A stretch of DNA of 64,000 nt from Pseudomonas fluorescens. GTDB taxonomy: Bacteria; Pseudomonadota; Gammaproteobacteria; Pseudomonadales; Pseudomonadaceae. Positions within the stretch are counted from its first letter, which is position 1. Every line of letters starts with the position of its first letter. A program made the translations under genes and the position numbers. The stretch spans positions 1-64,000 of the forward strand of contig NZ_CABVHY010000004.1 of the NCBI RefSeq assembly GCF_902497875.1, in the 5' to 3' direction. Shown piece after piece: positions 7,969 to 17,434 of the stretch. Below the pieces are notes generated by a model. It made no database searches. It was not told the DNA's origin and worked only from the letters and a program-made list of their open reading frames with translations.

Positions 7969-9017
7969 CACCGCATCAAGGCCAGTAATTCGGGTTGGGA
8001 GCGGTAGCCATGCGGGTTACTTGACTGCCATCGCCAGGTGTCGACGATCATCTGCATCAGGTCGCGCTGCGCGCACCAGCCCAGATCACGCCCTGCCTTG
8101 CTGGGGTCGGCCCAGCATTCGGCGATATCGCCGGGGCGGCGCGGGGCGAATCGGTAGGGGATGGTAATACCGGTAACGTCCTCGAAGCTGTGGATTATCT
8201 GCAGCACGCTGTAGCCAATGCCTGTTCCCAGGTTCCAGATGTTGATGCCGCTACTGCGCTGCAACGCCTGCAGCGCTTTGAGATGGCCATCGGCAAGGTC
8301 GACCACATGGACATAGTCGCGCACACACGTACCGTCGACGGTGGGGTAGTCACTGCCGAACACCGTGAGTTCGGGTATCCGGCCAATCGCGACCTGCGTC
8401 AGGCAAGGCAGCAAGTTGTTGGGCCTGCCGTTCGGGTCTTCCCCGATCAGCCCGCTTTCGTGCGCGCCAATCGGGTTGAAGTAGCGTAATAGAGCGATGC
8501 TCCAGCGTGGATCGGACACGCACAGGTCGGTGAGCAACTCTTCGATCATCAGTTTGGTGCGCCCGTATGGATTGACCGGTTTTCCGGTGGCCAGGCCTTC
8601 GCCGATCGGTATCCGGGTGGGTTCGCCATAGACGGTGGCCGACGAGCTGAACACCAGCTTGAATACTTCAGAACGGGCCATGGCCTGGCATAGATTGAGC
8701 GTGCCGGCAACATTGTTGACGTAGTACTCCAACGGTTTTCGAAGGCTTTCTTCCACGGATTTGAAGCTGGCAAAATGCACCACGGCATCAATGTCGTAGC
8801 GGCTGAAAATGTCGTCGAGCACGTCCGTATTGCGAATATCCCCCTCGATGAAATCGACCCGGGTATGGGTCAGTCGCTCCAGACGCGCGAGCGACTCTCG
8901 GCAGCTGTTACACAGATTATCGAGCACCAGCACTTGGTGGCCGGCATCGATGAGGGTCAGGGTGGTATGGGAGCCGATGTAACCGGCCCCACCAGTAATC
9001 AGCGTGGTTTTGTGCAT
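7968..9017 (-). CDS. galE: UDP-glucose 4-epimerase
   Basis: It interconverts UDP-glucose and UDP-galactose using tightly bound NAD+, supplying UDP-Gal for the polysaccharide. The 349-residue extended SDR has the nucleotide-binding motif TGGAGYIGSH at 8-17, a Ser-rich catalytic strand SSSATVYGEP at 124-133, and the catalytic pair Tyr151/Lys155 in YGRTK. GTCVRDYVHVVDLADGH is the GalE-typical later motif. Length is normal. It is the only nucleotide-sugar gene in the locus, so other donors must come from housekeeping pathways and galactose is a likely constituent. It lies downstream of wzx on the same strand. Confidence 0.95.
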   Translation of the reverse strand: MHKTTLITGGAGYIGSHTTLTLIDAGHQVLVLDNLCNSCRESLARLERLTHTRVDFIEGDIRNTDVLDDIFSRYDIDAVVHFASFKSVEESLRKPLEYYVNNVAGTLNLCQAMARSEVFKLVFSSSATVYGEPTRIPIGEGLATGKPVNPYGRTKLMIEELLTDLCVSDPRWSIALLRYFNPIGAHESGLIGEDPNGRPNNLLPCLTQVAIGRIPELTVFGSDYPTVDGTCVRDYVHVVDLADGHLKALQALQRSSGINIWNLGTGIGYSVLQIIHSFEDVTGITIPYRFAPRRPGDIAECWADPSKAGRDLGWCAQRDLMQMIVDTWRWQSSNPHGYRSQPELLALMR

Positions 9018-9132
9018 GATGAGGCGCTCCTGTCACAAAGAGATTGCACGAGTCAGGGGGATGCGGTCCGGGCAGGAGACCGGTTTTCGGGGGCGTCCGG
9101 AACTCACTGAGGAAGGCGTTGCGCCACTGAAC

Positions 9133-10548
9133 TCAGCGGGCGGTGAAAACCGATTTGAATTCTTGCGGCCAGCGCGGGTGCAGCACGCTGTAGACCAGTG
9201 CATAGGTCAGCGTGCCGATACCGATGCTGCCCGCCAGGTGCAGATAGCCCTGACCCAGGTGCGCAGAAACAAACACCACGGTCGCGGCCATGACGAGCGA
9301 GGCGATCACGCTGCGATAATTGGATTCGAAGAACGATCGCCAGCCGTAACCTATTGCAGTGTTCAACCCGCGGATCTGCAGTGGCGTGATAATCAGCATC
9401 CGCGCCAGCAAGGCCAGGGCAGCGGCCATGCCGCCATAGCGGGGACCCAGGCCGTAGACCAGCGCCAACGCCAGTACCGTGGTTGCCACTTCGGCCTTGA
9501 GGATGAGGCGGGTGCGGTTGACCGCCACCAGCGCTGTCGTGGCATACATGGCGATGTTGCCGATCGCCGCCGTGCATGCGAGTACTTGCAGCAGGGGGAT
9601 GGCTTCTGCCCACTTGGCGCCAAATATCAACAGGATGATGTCGTCGGCCGTTAACGCGATGCCGACGAAGAATGGCGTGAGCAGAAAACCACTCACCGCA
9701 GTCGAGTCGCTGATGATTCCGATCAACCGCGCCGGATCTGCGCTGCGCCGGGCGAACACTGGCAGTGCATAGCTCATGAGGCCGTTATAGATCGCCGAGC
9801 GCGGCAGATCGATGATGCGCATCGCCATGTTGAACATGCCAACCGCGTTGGTGCCGGCGGTCATGCCCAGGACCACGTTGACCCCGCGCTGTAGCGTTTG
9901 CGAACTCAGCGCGTTGACGGCAACCGGTGCGCCGGCCTTCAACAGTTCGCGCAAGAACGGGCCGTCAATATAAAAGGCAATGCGGCGCGGGTCTGCGCGC
10001 ATCAATACGATGATGGACACCAATTCCATGATTAGCGCCTGAGCGATCAAAGCCCATGCTCCGAACCCCCAGAGCGCGACGGCGATACCACCCACGCCAC
10101 CGAACACTTTGCCCAGTAGCGTACGCGACGCCAGCATCCTGAAGTTGCCGCTACGGCGCATTTGCGCCACATAGACCCGCGCCATCATGGTGAACAGGAT
10201 TTTCACCGAGGCCACCGCCGTCATCCATTGCAGCACCGGGTCGGGCGTGTACAGCATCACCGCGCCCGAGATGACGACGATGGACACCAGGCTGACGAGT
10301 ACCGCCGCCCAGAAGGCCGTGGAAATGTGCCTGTCTTCCAGGTGCTCCAGCCGTACCAGCGGGTCTTCAAGCACCGACGAGTAGATGACGCCGATCAACT
10401 CGACGATGGCGATAATCACCGTACCCATACCCAGCTCTGTCGGCGACAGCAGCCTGGCATACGCGACAAAGGTAATCATCGACAGGAAGATCAGGCCGAA
10501 TTTCTCGGTGAAGATCCAGATCAATGTCACCAGACGGTGATTGGCCAT
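9133..10548 (-). CDS. wzx: Wzx-type lipid-linked oligosaccharide flippase
   Basis: An integral membrane protein of about 471 residues with 12-14 predicted hydrophobic segments, of the polysaccharide transporter (PST/MATE-like) family. It would flip the undecaprenyl-PP-linked repeat unit to the periplasm for Wzy. The N-terminus (MANHRLVTLIWIFTEKFGLIFLSMITFVAYARLLSPTELG) is typical of this group. I prefer ATG 10548, which leaves a 13-bp gap to the preceding GT2 gene. An upstream ATG at 10614 would add 22 polar residues and overlap that gene by about 50 bp. No strong Shine-Dalgarno is visible for either, so translation may be coupled. Confidence 0.85.
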   Translation of the reverse strand: MANHRLVTLIWIFTEKFGLIFLSMITFVAYARLLSPTELGMGTVIIAIVELIGVIYSSVLEDPLVRLEHLEDRHISTAFWAAVLVSLVSIVVISGAVMLYTPDPVLQWMTAVASVKILFTMMARVYVAQMRRSGNFRMLASRTLLGKVFGGVGGIAVALWGFGAWALIAQALIMELVSIIVLMRADPRRIAFYIDGPFLRELLKAGAPVAVNALSSQTLQRGVNVVLGMTAGTNAVGMFNMAMRIIDLPRSAIYNGLMSYALPVFARRSADPARLIGIISDSTAVSGFLLTPFFVGIALTADDIILLIFGAKWAEAIPLLQVLACTAAIGNIAMYATTALVAVNRTRLILKAEVATTVLALALVYGLGPRYGGMAAALALLARMLIITPLQIRGLNTAIGYGWRSFFESNYRSVIASLVMAATVVFVSAHLGQGYLHLAGSIGIGTLTYALVYSVLHPRWPQEFKSVFTAR

Positions 10549-10561
10549 GGCGGATACCGGT

Positions 10562-11515
10562 TCAATGAGCGGTGGTTGACGCCGCTGGCTTGCGCAATGA
10601 TCGGGCGCATGCATAGAGGCAGCGCAAGGTCGGTTTGCCGTTGGCGAAGATCAGTGTTTGCCAGGAATATTCCAGCATTCGCCGGTACACGCCGATCACC
10701 TCGGCATGCTCGGCCCTGCGGGAAAACGCATTGAGAAAGTCGGTGTGGTTGCCCAGCACGAAATCGATCCGTTGCTGCTTGCTTAGCTGCGCGCCATAGC
10801 GGGCGAGGTAGACTTCGATGAACCTGATCTTGTTCTGGTAGTACTTTTTCGGTTGCGCGGTCATGTTGCCGCTGTTGACCGTGCGCTCCAGCAGCACCTG
10901 TGGCACGGTGTGGATCTCCCAGTGTTCGGCGATTCGGGTCCACATGAAGCGGTCTTCGGAGTAACGCAGGCTGGCATCGAAGCCGCCGAGTTGCATGATC
11001 ACGTCGCGCTTGACCAGCGCGGTGGATACGCCATTGACGACGTTGGCGTGGATGAAATCGTAGAAATGCCTGCCGTTCTTGCGCCGGTTGTCCACTTGCC
11101 GCCTACCGTCGCTGTAATTGATCTGCGTGTAGCAGTCGATCAGCCCCACCGGCCGTCCCTGACGAATGAGTTCGTCATACAGTGCCAGTTGTTGCTCGAG
11201 CTTTTGCGGACGCCATTGGTCATCGGCATCGAGCAACGCCACAAAAGTCTCTTCAGAGTGCCGCAATCCGTGGTTGCGGGCGCTGGCCTGGCCTTCGTTG
11301 GCTTGCTGCAACAGCGTCAGGCGAAACGGCGCCGCGAAGTCTTTGACCCGTTGTGGTCCGTCATCGGTGGAACCATCGTCGATGACGATGACGTGATCGG
11401 GCAGTCGGGTTTGCCCGGCCAGGGACGCCAGTGTTTGCTCAATGCTCTCGGCGCCGTTGTACATCGGGATCACGACGCACACTGAATGCGGTAACGGGGG
11501 GACTTGGTCTGACAC
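10562..11515 (-). CDS. Family 2 glycosyltransferase, paralogue B
   Basis: A 317-residue GT2 enzyme starting at a GTG with AGGAGAA upstream. Motifs are VVIPMYNG, VIVIDDGSTDDG and the metal-binding LLDADDQW, followed by EDRFMWTRIAEHWEIHT in the acceptor half. It closely resembles paralogue A (6732-7658); differences concentrate at residues about 115-200, the likely acceptor region. Sitting between wzy and wzx, it belongs to the core locus and is probably the ancestral copy. Donor sugar unknown. Confidence 0.9.
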   Translation of the reverse strand: MSDQVPPLPHSVCVVIPMYNGAESIEQTLASLAGQTRLPDHVIVIDDGSTDDGPQRVKDFAAPFRLTLLQQANEGQASARNHGLRHSEETFVALLDADDQWRPQKLEQQLALYDELIRQGRPVGLIDCYTQINYSDGRRQVDNRRKNGRHFYDFIHANVVNGVSTALVKRDVIMQLGGFDASLRYSEDRFMWTRIAEHWEIHTVPQVLLERTVNSGNMTAQPKKYYQNKIRFIEVYLARYGAQLSKQQRIDFVLGNHTDFLNAFSRRAEHAEVIGVYRRMLEYSWQTLIFANGKPTLRCLYACARSLRKPAASTTAH

Positions 11516-11533
11516 GGGAGTTTCTCCTTTTTG

Positions 11534-12847
11534 TTACGCCTTGGCTGAATCGCGCGGTAATGGCCTGCCAGACGGACGCTGACGCAGGGTTGCCGGTGAC
11601 AACTCGGGGTATGTCGCGTGGTGATGCCGAAAGGACAGGGCCAGGGCGCAGAACACCAAAAACTCCGCGCAGCGGTAGTTGGGAATCACGTAAGCCACAT
11701 AGTTGGTGACGATGAACAAACCGATGATCACCAATGCGCTGGCGCGAAACGCTGCCGATTGGTTCGCCGTCACGGCTCGATATTGTTTGATCAGCGCTTC
11801 GCCCAGCATGAGGATCAGCGCCGTCAGCTGCACGACGCCGCCGTTGAGCAGGGTCTCCATGTAGCCGCTGTGGGCGTTCCCGATATAGCCCCAGCGGGTA
11901 ATGAATGCCTGGGCGCTGCGGCTGGACCAGAAGGCGCCGAAGCCGTAGCCCTTGATGAACTCGGCATCGATCATCGGGGTGAGAATGTCCCAGATCAGCG
12001 TGCGGTCGGTGAGTGACGGGTCACGACCGACCACCCCCAGCAACAGCGTGTAGTTACCGTATAGAAACAGGCAGATCAGCAAGTAGACGATCGTGGTACC
12101 GAAGAACGCCACCAGCGAGCGGTTGATGCGCAAGCGGATCAGCGTCAGGAAATACCAGTAGCTGACCGTGCCGGCAACGATCAGCGCTATCGCTGTGGCA
12201 GATTGAGCCAGCACAATGGCGACCAGCGAGAACAGCGAGTAGGTGATGGCCCAGGGGTTGCGCTGGCGGATCATCGGCAGCAGTAACAGAATGGCAATCG
12301 CATTGATCCGTGCGCCAGCATTTTTTTCCGGGAAGATCCCTTTGAACGCACCGTCGCGGATCCCGCCGGAAATGAACGCGATGTCGGGCCTCATCACTGC
12401 GAAAATCAACCCGATCAACGCCGCGGCGCCGATAACACAGCCGAGCATGAAAGCAATTTTTTCAATGCTGTAGTTATAGGCGATGAAACCTGCAAAAAAC
12501 ACCACGCTGATCAGCGCGATAAAACGTTTGAAGCTCAACAGAGGGTCGTTGGACCAGCTGATCGACACTGCCACGCAAAGCATGAACAGCAGTAAAAAGA
12601 AGTTGTTCCGGTAAAAGCTTTTGCGGATGAAGACCTTGTTGCGGATGAAGAAAAACAGCGGTACCAGCAGGGTGATCAGACCGCAGACCTGGTTGACGAC
12701 GTTGCCTTCGAGGTCTTTTTCGGCGACGCCCACATTCGACGCATCACTGAGCCCCAGAAAAAATGCGATCACCTGGAAGTAAAACAGCACCCCGAACAGC
12801 GAGAAGGCGTCGCGCAGAGTGGAATACCTGACTTCCAGTTTTTTCAT
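11534..12847 (-). CDS. wzy: Wzy-type polysaccharide polymerase (O-antigen ligase superfamily)
   Basis: A 437-residue polytopic membrane protein (about 11-12 hydrophobic segments) expected to polymerise repeat units in the periplasm. The late periplasmic loop has GRDPSLTDRTLIWD and then GYGFGAFW ... NAHSGYMETLLNGG, the pattern seen in ExoQ-like exopolysaccharide polymerases and the O-antigen ligase fold. Its ATG overlaps the stop of the upstream GT4 gene (ATGA), indicating coupled translation. With Wzx, Wzc-like and Wza-like genes in the locus, a polymerase role is more likely than LPS ligation. Confidence 0.85.
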   Translation of the reverse strand: MKKLEVRYSTLRDAFSLFGVLFYFQVIAFFLGLSDASNVGVAEKDLEGNVVNQVCGLITLLVPLFFFIRNKVFIRKSFYRNNFFLLLFMLCVAVSISWSNDPLLSFKRFIALISVVFFAGFIAYNYSIEKIAFMLGCVIGAAALIGLIFAVMRPDIAFISGGIRDGAFKGIFPEKNAGARINAIAILLLLPMIRQRNPWAITYSLFSLVAIVLAQSATAIALIVAGTVSYWYFLTLIRLRINRSLVAFFGTTIVYLLICLFLYGNYTLLLGVVGRDPSLTDRTLIWDILTPMIDAEFIKGYGFGAFWSSRSAQAFITRWGYIGNAHSGYMETLLNGGVVQLTALILMLGEALIKQYRAVTANQSAAFRASALVIIGLFIVTNYVAYVIPNYRCAEFLVFCALALSFRHHHATYPELSPATLRQRPSGRPLPRDSAKA

Positions 12848-13956
12848 GACGGCTGGTTCCCAAGCAACGCGGCGAGATAGGTTTTTGCCGCGCAGGCGCT
12901 GACGAAGCGGGCAGCGGCATCGATGCGGGCCTGGCGATGTGAATCACGCGGCAACCTCAGTTCCCGGGTGATCGCCAGTGCCAGTGCGCCAGGGTCGTCG
13001 ACGGCCACCAACGGGGCAACCGCGCCATCGACGAGGATGTCTTGCGGGCCATAGGGGCAGCAGGTCGCCACCACCGGAGTGCCCGTGGACAGGGCTTCGA
13101 CCAGCGCATTGGGACTGCCCTCGAACCGCGACGACAGCACGAAGCAATCGGCCGCCGCCACTTGCGCCAATGGATCACTGGTATAGCCCGGCAGATCGAA
13201 CCGATCGGCTACGCCCAGGGCATGTGCCTGCTCGAGCAACTGGGGCCTGAGCGTGCCCTCGCCGAAAATGATCAATCGGGCGCTGATATCGGGTAACCGG
13301 GCGAATGCAACGAGCAATACGTCAAAGCCTTTTTGCCGAGCCAGGCGACCCACGGCGACAATCACCGGGGTGGACTTTTCCAGCAGCCAGCGGTGGCTGG
13401 GAGGTCCCGGCGGCTTGTCGCGAAAATCGTTGTCGAGTACCGGATTGTCGGCGATGGTGACGTCCTGCCGGCGGGTAATGGTGGTATCGACCAAGTCTTG
13501 GGCGACCCCGCGCGACACGCAGATCACCGGGTTGGGGATGAGCCGATACAGCAGCGGTGCCAACAGGTAGGCGACCCGCACCCGCAACGCGGGATTGACG
13601 TGTTTGTCGTGGGAAAACGCGTTGCGCTCGCTGACGTGCAGGCGCGCCAGGGTACCTGACAGCGCGGCGGCAGCGATGGCCACCACGTTGACATGGGTGA
13701 GGGCGGCCAGTTGCGCGTCAAAGCGATTGTTGCGAAGAAACCGTGCCAGTGCCGGCACCGCACTCGAGCTGCGTTCACTGTTCAACTCGACCTTTCTCAC
13801 CCGCGGATCGAGGTGCGCCGAGTTTACCCCGCCGCCGGTGAGCATCAGTAAGGTGACGTCATTGCCCGCCTCAGCCAGCGCACTGGCGAGGCGCGCCATC
13901 ATTTTTTCGGCCCCGCCGGCGCTCAAGTCGTGCAGAATAATCAGCAGCTTTTTCAT
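12844..13956 (-). CDS. Family 4 glycosyltransferase
   Basis: A retaining GT-B enzyme of about 370 residues. The N-terminal Rossmann domain has HDLSAGGAEKMMARLA. The C-terminal donor domain has VIVAVGRLARQKGFDVLL, IFGEGTLRPQL and the GT4 signature EGSPNALVEALSTGTPVV, in which the first Glu of the EX7E motif contacts the donor. Start ATG 13956 overlaps the upstream stop by four bases (ATGA); a second ATG nine bases earlier is possible. It adds one sugar of the repeat unit; donor not determinable. Confidence 0.9.
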   Translation of the reverse strand: MKKLLIILHDLSAGGAEKMMARLASALAEAGNDVTLLMLTGGGVNSAHLDPRVRKVELNSERSSSAVPALARFLRNNRFDAQLAALTHVNVVAIAAAALSGTLARLHVSERNAFSHDKHVNPALRVRVAYLLAPLLYRLIPNPVICVSRGVAQDLVDTTITRRQDVTIADNPVLDNDFRDKPPGPPSHRWLLEKSTPVIVAVGRLARQKGFDVLLVAFARLPDISARLIIFGEGTLRPQLLEQAHALGVADRFDLPGYTSDPLAQVAAADCFVLSSRFEGSPNALVEALSTGTPVVATCCPYGPQDILVDGAVAPLVAVDDPGALALAITRELRLPRDSHRQARIDAAARFVSACAAKTYLAALLGNQPS

Positions 13957-15038
13957 TGGTTCCATACCTGGTAGTACGCCTGCGCGGCATGCTGACTGGT
14001 GTACTGGCGCACCGCATCGGCGACAACGTGCTCGCTGTGCGCAGCCTGGCCTTGCACCGCCAGGCTGCGCCGCATCCCTTCGGCCAGCGCCGCTACATCG
14101 TTAACTTTGACCAGGTGGCCAAGGCGGCCGTTATCAAGCAACTCCCTGGGCCCGGTTTCGCAGTCACAGGCCAGCACCGGCGTACCCAACGCCAGGGCCT
14201 CAATCAGTACCGTCGGCAACCCTTCACGCAAAGAACTCAGGACGAACAGCCGTGCCTGCCTGATCAATGGGTATGGGTTACTCAGGAAACCGGTGAAATG
14301 CACACGGCCCCCGATGCCCAGGCGGCCTGCCTGTGCGGTCAGCTCGGCGAGCTCGGGGCCGTCGCCGGCGATCACCAGGTCTGGCAGCGCATCGCTGCGC
14401 AATGCCATGGCGTAGGCGTCGAGCAGCAGGTGGAAACCCTTCAGTTCCACCAGCCGGCCCACCCCCAGCCAGTACTCGGCTGGCAAGCCGCTGCGCAAGG
14501 GCGCCCGTGCGGCACTGTGTAATTGTTCGGTGACCACCGCGTTGGGGCAATAACGGATGCGCTGGCGACCCCAGGGCATCTGCTCGGCGAGGGACTGGCG
14601 CAGGTCATTGGAAACCGTCACCACCTTGCCGTTGCCGCAGAGGTACAACGCGTAGAGCAGGCGCAGGCTGGTGGGGCCGGTCTTCTGTTCGCTGCAGTCG
14701 AGTGCCGCGTGGCGGGTATAGATGACCTTGCAGGGGCTACCCAGGGTGGCAAACCAGGTGCAGAGGTTGGCTTGTTCCTTGGCGGCGATGAGGTGGGTCA
14801 CACCCTCACGGCGAATGATCTGGCGCAGCAGTACGATGGACTTGAGCAGGCCGACGATTCCACTGCCGCCGCCATTGAGGGTGGCAGCCCCTTCATCGAC
14901 CGGCGTATCGCCGTTCATGATGAAAAAACCGACACGCTGGCCATCCTTGAGAAACTGCCCGGCCAGGCGTTGCTGGACTCGCTCGACGCCACCATCGGCC
15001 TTGAAGTCCTTGAGGATGAATAGGATGTGCATGGTCAT
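13953..15038 (-). CDS. Family 4 glycosyltransferase
   Basis: A 361-residue GT-B enzyme with FKADGGVERVQQRLA near the N-terminus, YWLGVGRLVELKGFHLLLDAY at the donor domain, and the signature EGLPTVLIEALALGTPVLA. Two in-frame ATGs (15038 and 15032) lie close together; the first is given. It follows the WecG-type gene by 10 bp and overlaps the next GT4 gene. It shares the family but only distant similarity with its neighbour, so each probably makes a different linkage. Confidence 0.9.
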   Translation of the reverse strand: MTMHILFILKDFKADGGVERVQQRLAGQFLKDGQRVGFFIMNGDTPVDEGAATLNGGGSGIVGLLKSIVLLRQIIRREGVTHLIAAKEQANLCTWFATLGSPCKVIYTRHAALDCSEQKTGPTSLRLLYALYLCGNGKVVTVSNDLRQSLAEQMPWGRQRIRYCPNAVVTEQLHSAARAPLRSGLPAEYWLGVGRLVELKGFHLLLDAYAMALRSDALPDLVIAGDGPELAELTAQAGRLGIGGRVHFTGFLSNPYPLIRQARLFVLSSLREGLPTVLIEALALGTPVLACDCETGPRELLDNGRLGHLVKVNDVAALAEGMRRSLAVQGQAAHSEHVVADAVRQYTSQHAAQAYYQVWNQ

Positions 15039-15048
15039 TACCCGGCGC

Positions 15049-15756
15049 TCAGGGTGCAGTGATGTTGATGGCCACTTTGTGCCGAACGATCATCTCCAAC
15101 AGCTGAAAAAAATTGCTCGGGTAGTCGATCAGGTAGCGCTTGATGGTGTGCGGTTCGCGGTACATTCGATAGAACGCGCGCAGATGCAGGCGGTTGATGG
15201 GTTCAGGGTAGTAATGCTGAGTGGCCATGGCCTCCTGGCGAATGAAGCCGCCACAGGTGAACGCCACACCGCTGAAGCCCGCGCCCAGGGCGTCCTGCAC
15301 GAATTGCTCTTGACGCCCGGCGCCCAGGCCGACGATCAGGAGGTTCGCTTCGCTGCGGCAGATGTCTGCTTGAATGCACGCGGCCTGCGGTGCATCGAAA
15401 TAGCCGTGGTGCTGACCGGCGATTATCAACGCCGGGTAGCGGAGCTTGATCTTGTTGATGAACAGATCCAGTTCGCCTTGCCCTGCACCGACAACATACA
15501 CGCGCTTGCCTTGTTTCTCGGCGCAACTGAACACCGGGTCGGCGATGGACGTGAAGTCGAAGCTGACCCGGCCGATAGTCTTGCCGGTAACGCGAGACAT
15601 AAACATCGACATCAGCAGGCCGTCGCAAAAATAGGCGATGGTGTTCGGGCGCTGCTCGAAAAAACTGCCGATAGAGGCAAAATTAATGAAGGAAAATGCT
15701 TTATTGGCCTCCAGCAAACCCGGTGTGTAATGCTCGATTAATTCCAACCTGATCAT
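15049..15756 (-). CDS. WecG/TagA/CpsF-family glycosyltransferase
   Basis: A 235-residue GT26 enzyme. Members transfer a sugar to a polyprenyl-PP-linked monosaccharide, usually as the second step of repeat-unit assembly. Recognisable motifs: YFCDGLLMSMF (the family DG motif), KRVYVVGAGQGELDLF, LLIVGLGAGRQEQFV and a CGGFIRQEA segment. The start has GGGAG seven bases upstream. Order (initiating transferase, then this gene, then two GT4s) matches the expected order of assembly. A 135-bp gap with a weak hairpin (15864-15884) separates it from the initiating transferase gene. Confidence 0.88.
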   Translation of the reverse strand: MIRLELIEHYTPGLLEANKAFSFINFASIGSFFEQRPNTIAYFCDGLLMSMFMSRVTGKTIGRVSFDFTSIADPVFSCAEKQGKRVYVVGAGQGELDLFINKIKLRYPALIIAGQHHGYFDAPQAACIQADICRSEANLLIVGLGAGRQEQFVQDALGAGFSGVAFTCGGFIRQEAMATQHYYPEPINRLHLRAFYRMYREPHTIKRYLIDYPSNFFQLLEMIVRHKVAINITAP

Positions 15757-15891
15757 TGGCTGACTCCCTGTGAAGTTCCTTCATAAGTCTTTATCGAAAG
15801 CTGACCCATGCATCCGTCGAACCCTGCGTTGATGCTCTTGCACAGGCGGTAGGAGGGTCCTGAAACCGACAGTCATCGGTCGGGCACAATG

Positions 15892-17283
15892 TCAGTAGAT
15901 GTTTTTCGAGAACAAGGTGAAGGGCGTCTTGAGCAGAATCTTGATGTCCAGCCACAGCGACCATTGGTTGATGTAGTTGAGGTCCTGGGCAACGCGCTGC
16001 TGCATTTTTTCCAGGGTCTCGGTTTCACCTCGATGCCCGGTGATCTGGGCCAACCCGGTAATGCCCGGTTTGAGACGATGACGGGCCATATAGGCGCGCA
16101 CCTTGCCGGTGTAGTAAATATTGTGAGTGACGGCGTGCGGTCGGGGGCCGACAAGGGCCATTTCACCGAGCAGCACATTGAACAGCTGCGGCAGCTCGTC
16201 GATGGAGCTACGGCGCAAAAAGCGCCCAAGCGGGGTGATGCGGTCATCCTCACGAGTGGCCTGGCGCACTTCAGGGTCGTCGTGCAGGCGCATCGACCGG
16301 AATTTCCAGACCTTGATCACCTCAGCGTTACAACCGTGACGACTTTGCTTGAACAACACCGGGCCGGGTGAGGAGAGCTTGACGGCTGCAGCGACGACCA
16401 GCAGCAACGGACTGAGCACAATAATGGCCACGGCGGCGAAGCTGCGTTCGAATAGATCCTTGAAGAGCAGGCTGCCGGGGTGCGAGCTGATCAGGCTTTC
16501 GTTGAGGTAGATTGCCGGCATTCGCTCTATTTCCGAGATCGACTGGTTGAGCAGCACCATACTGCCGAGATCAGGAATCCAGACCACGTCGACGCTCATG
16601 TCCAGCAGATCGATGTACAGGGCTTCAATGGTGGCTGCCTGGGCCATCGGCAGGACGATGTAGACGCGGCGTACTTCCAGGCGAGTGATGATCTCGCGAA
16701 TCTCGTCGACGCGGCCCAGTAGCGGCAGAATGCTCGGTGCCGGGCCGGTTTGGTCGGCGGCGGCGATGAAACCCAGTACCAGTGCGCGGTTCGGTCTGGA
16801 AAGCTTCTTGGCCAGCTTATGGGCGGTCGGGCAGGTGCCGATTATCACCGCGCGGCGCTCGTTGCAGAGCTTGCGTGAATGCCGTCGAGCCAGGTAATGC
16901 AGGGGCAGAAAGCTGACAGCCTGGATCAGGAAACCGAGCACCGCCCAGACGATGATGACTTGACGCGAGTAAATCGCGCTGGTCTGGGAGATGAAGGCAA
17001 TGGTGATCAGCACGGCCAGCAAGATCAACCAGGCGGCCAGTAACCGGCCGAGCCCGGACAACAGCCCATGACGCTTGTGGTAAACCTCCATGACGCTGTA
17101 GATCGGCACCGAGCCGAGGACAGTGAGAATCATCAGAATGCGGTATTCACTGTTCAAACTGCCGACGCGCCAGTACACGAGCAGCATGAGCAGCAGGTTG
17201 ACCAGGCTGAGTGCGCACAGCCACTGGCCCCAGAAGGTCAGGCCTCGGCGGTTTGCCATTTGCGTGGAATATTGCGAGGTCAT
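15892..17283 (-). CDS. Initiating polyprenyl glycosyl-phosphate transferase (WcaJ/ExoY type)
   Basis: It transfers hexose-1-phosphate from a UDP-sugar to undecaprenyl phosphate, starting repeat-unit synthesis at the inner membrane. About 463 residues: four N-terminal membrane segments, a CoA-binding-like Rossmann domain (about 130-250, with RRAVIIGTCPTAHKLAKKL), a re-entrant helix (about 275-300), then the conserved catalytic domain with KFRSM, TPLGRFLRRSSIDELPQLFNVLLGEMALVGPRP and KPGITGLAQI. Probably glucose- or galactose-specific by family, but this is not provable here. A second ATG ten codons upstream (17313) is possible; neither has a strong Shine-Dalgarno. Confidence 0.93.
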   Translation of the reverse strand: MTSQYSTQMANRRGLTFWGQWLCALSLVNLLLMLLVYWRVGSLNSEYRILMILTVLGSVPIYSVMEVYHKRHGLLSGLGRLLAAWLILLAVLITIAFISQTSAIYSRQVIIVWAVLGFLIQAVSFLPLHYLARRHSRKLCNERRAVIIGTCPTAHKLAKKLSRPNRALVLGFIAAADQTGPAPSILPLLGRVDEIREIITRLEVRRVYIVLPMAQAATIEALYIDLLDMSVDVVWIPDLGSMVLLNQSISEIERMPAIYLNESLISSHPGSLLFKDLFERSFAAVAIIVLSPLLLVVAAAVKLSSPGPVLFKQSRHGCNAEVIKVWKFRSMRLHDDPEVRQATREDDRITPLGRFLRRSSIDELPQLFNVLLGEMALVGPRPHAVTHNIYYTGKVRAYMARHRLKPGITGLAQITGHRGETETLEKMQQRVAQDLNYINQWSLWLDIKILLKTPFTLFSKNIY

Positions 17284-17434
17284 CGGCTCAATCTCTAGAC
17301 ATGGGTTATACATCGGCGCCGATTGGGTACTGCACGCCCTGGTTTCCGCACGCTGGTGTTTAGCTCGAATGAGGTGAAGCAGGTGTTGCTGATTGCTGGA
17401 AGGAAGGGGCTACAGCACGCTCAGGCTCCAGGTT

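Noticed and set aside
15845..15852. GGCGGTAG as an ops element inside the exopolysaccharide locus
   Set aside because: It is on the plus strand, opposite to transcription of the locus, and lies mid-operon. The 22.4-kb site is in the correct orientation.
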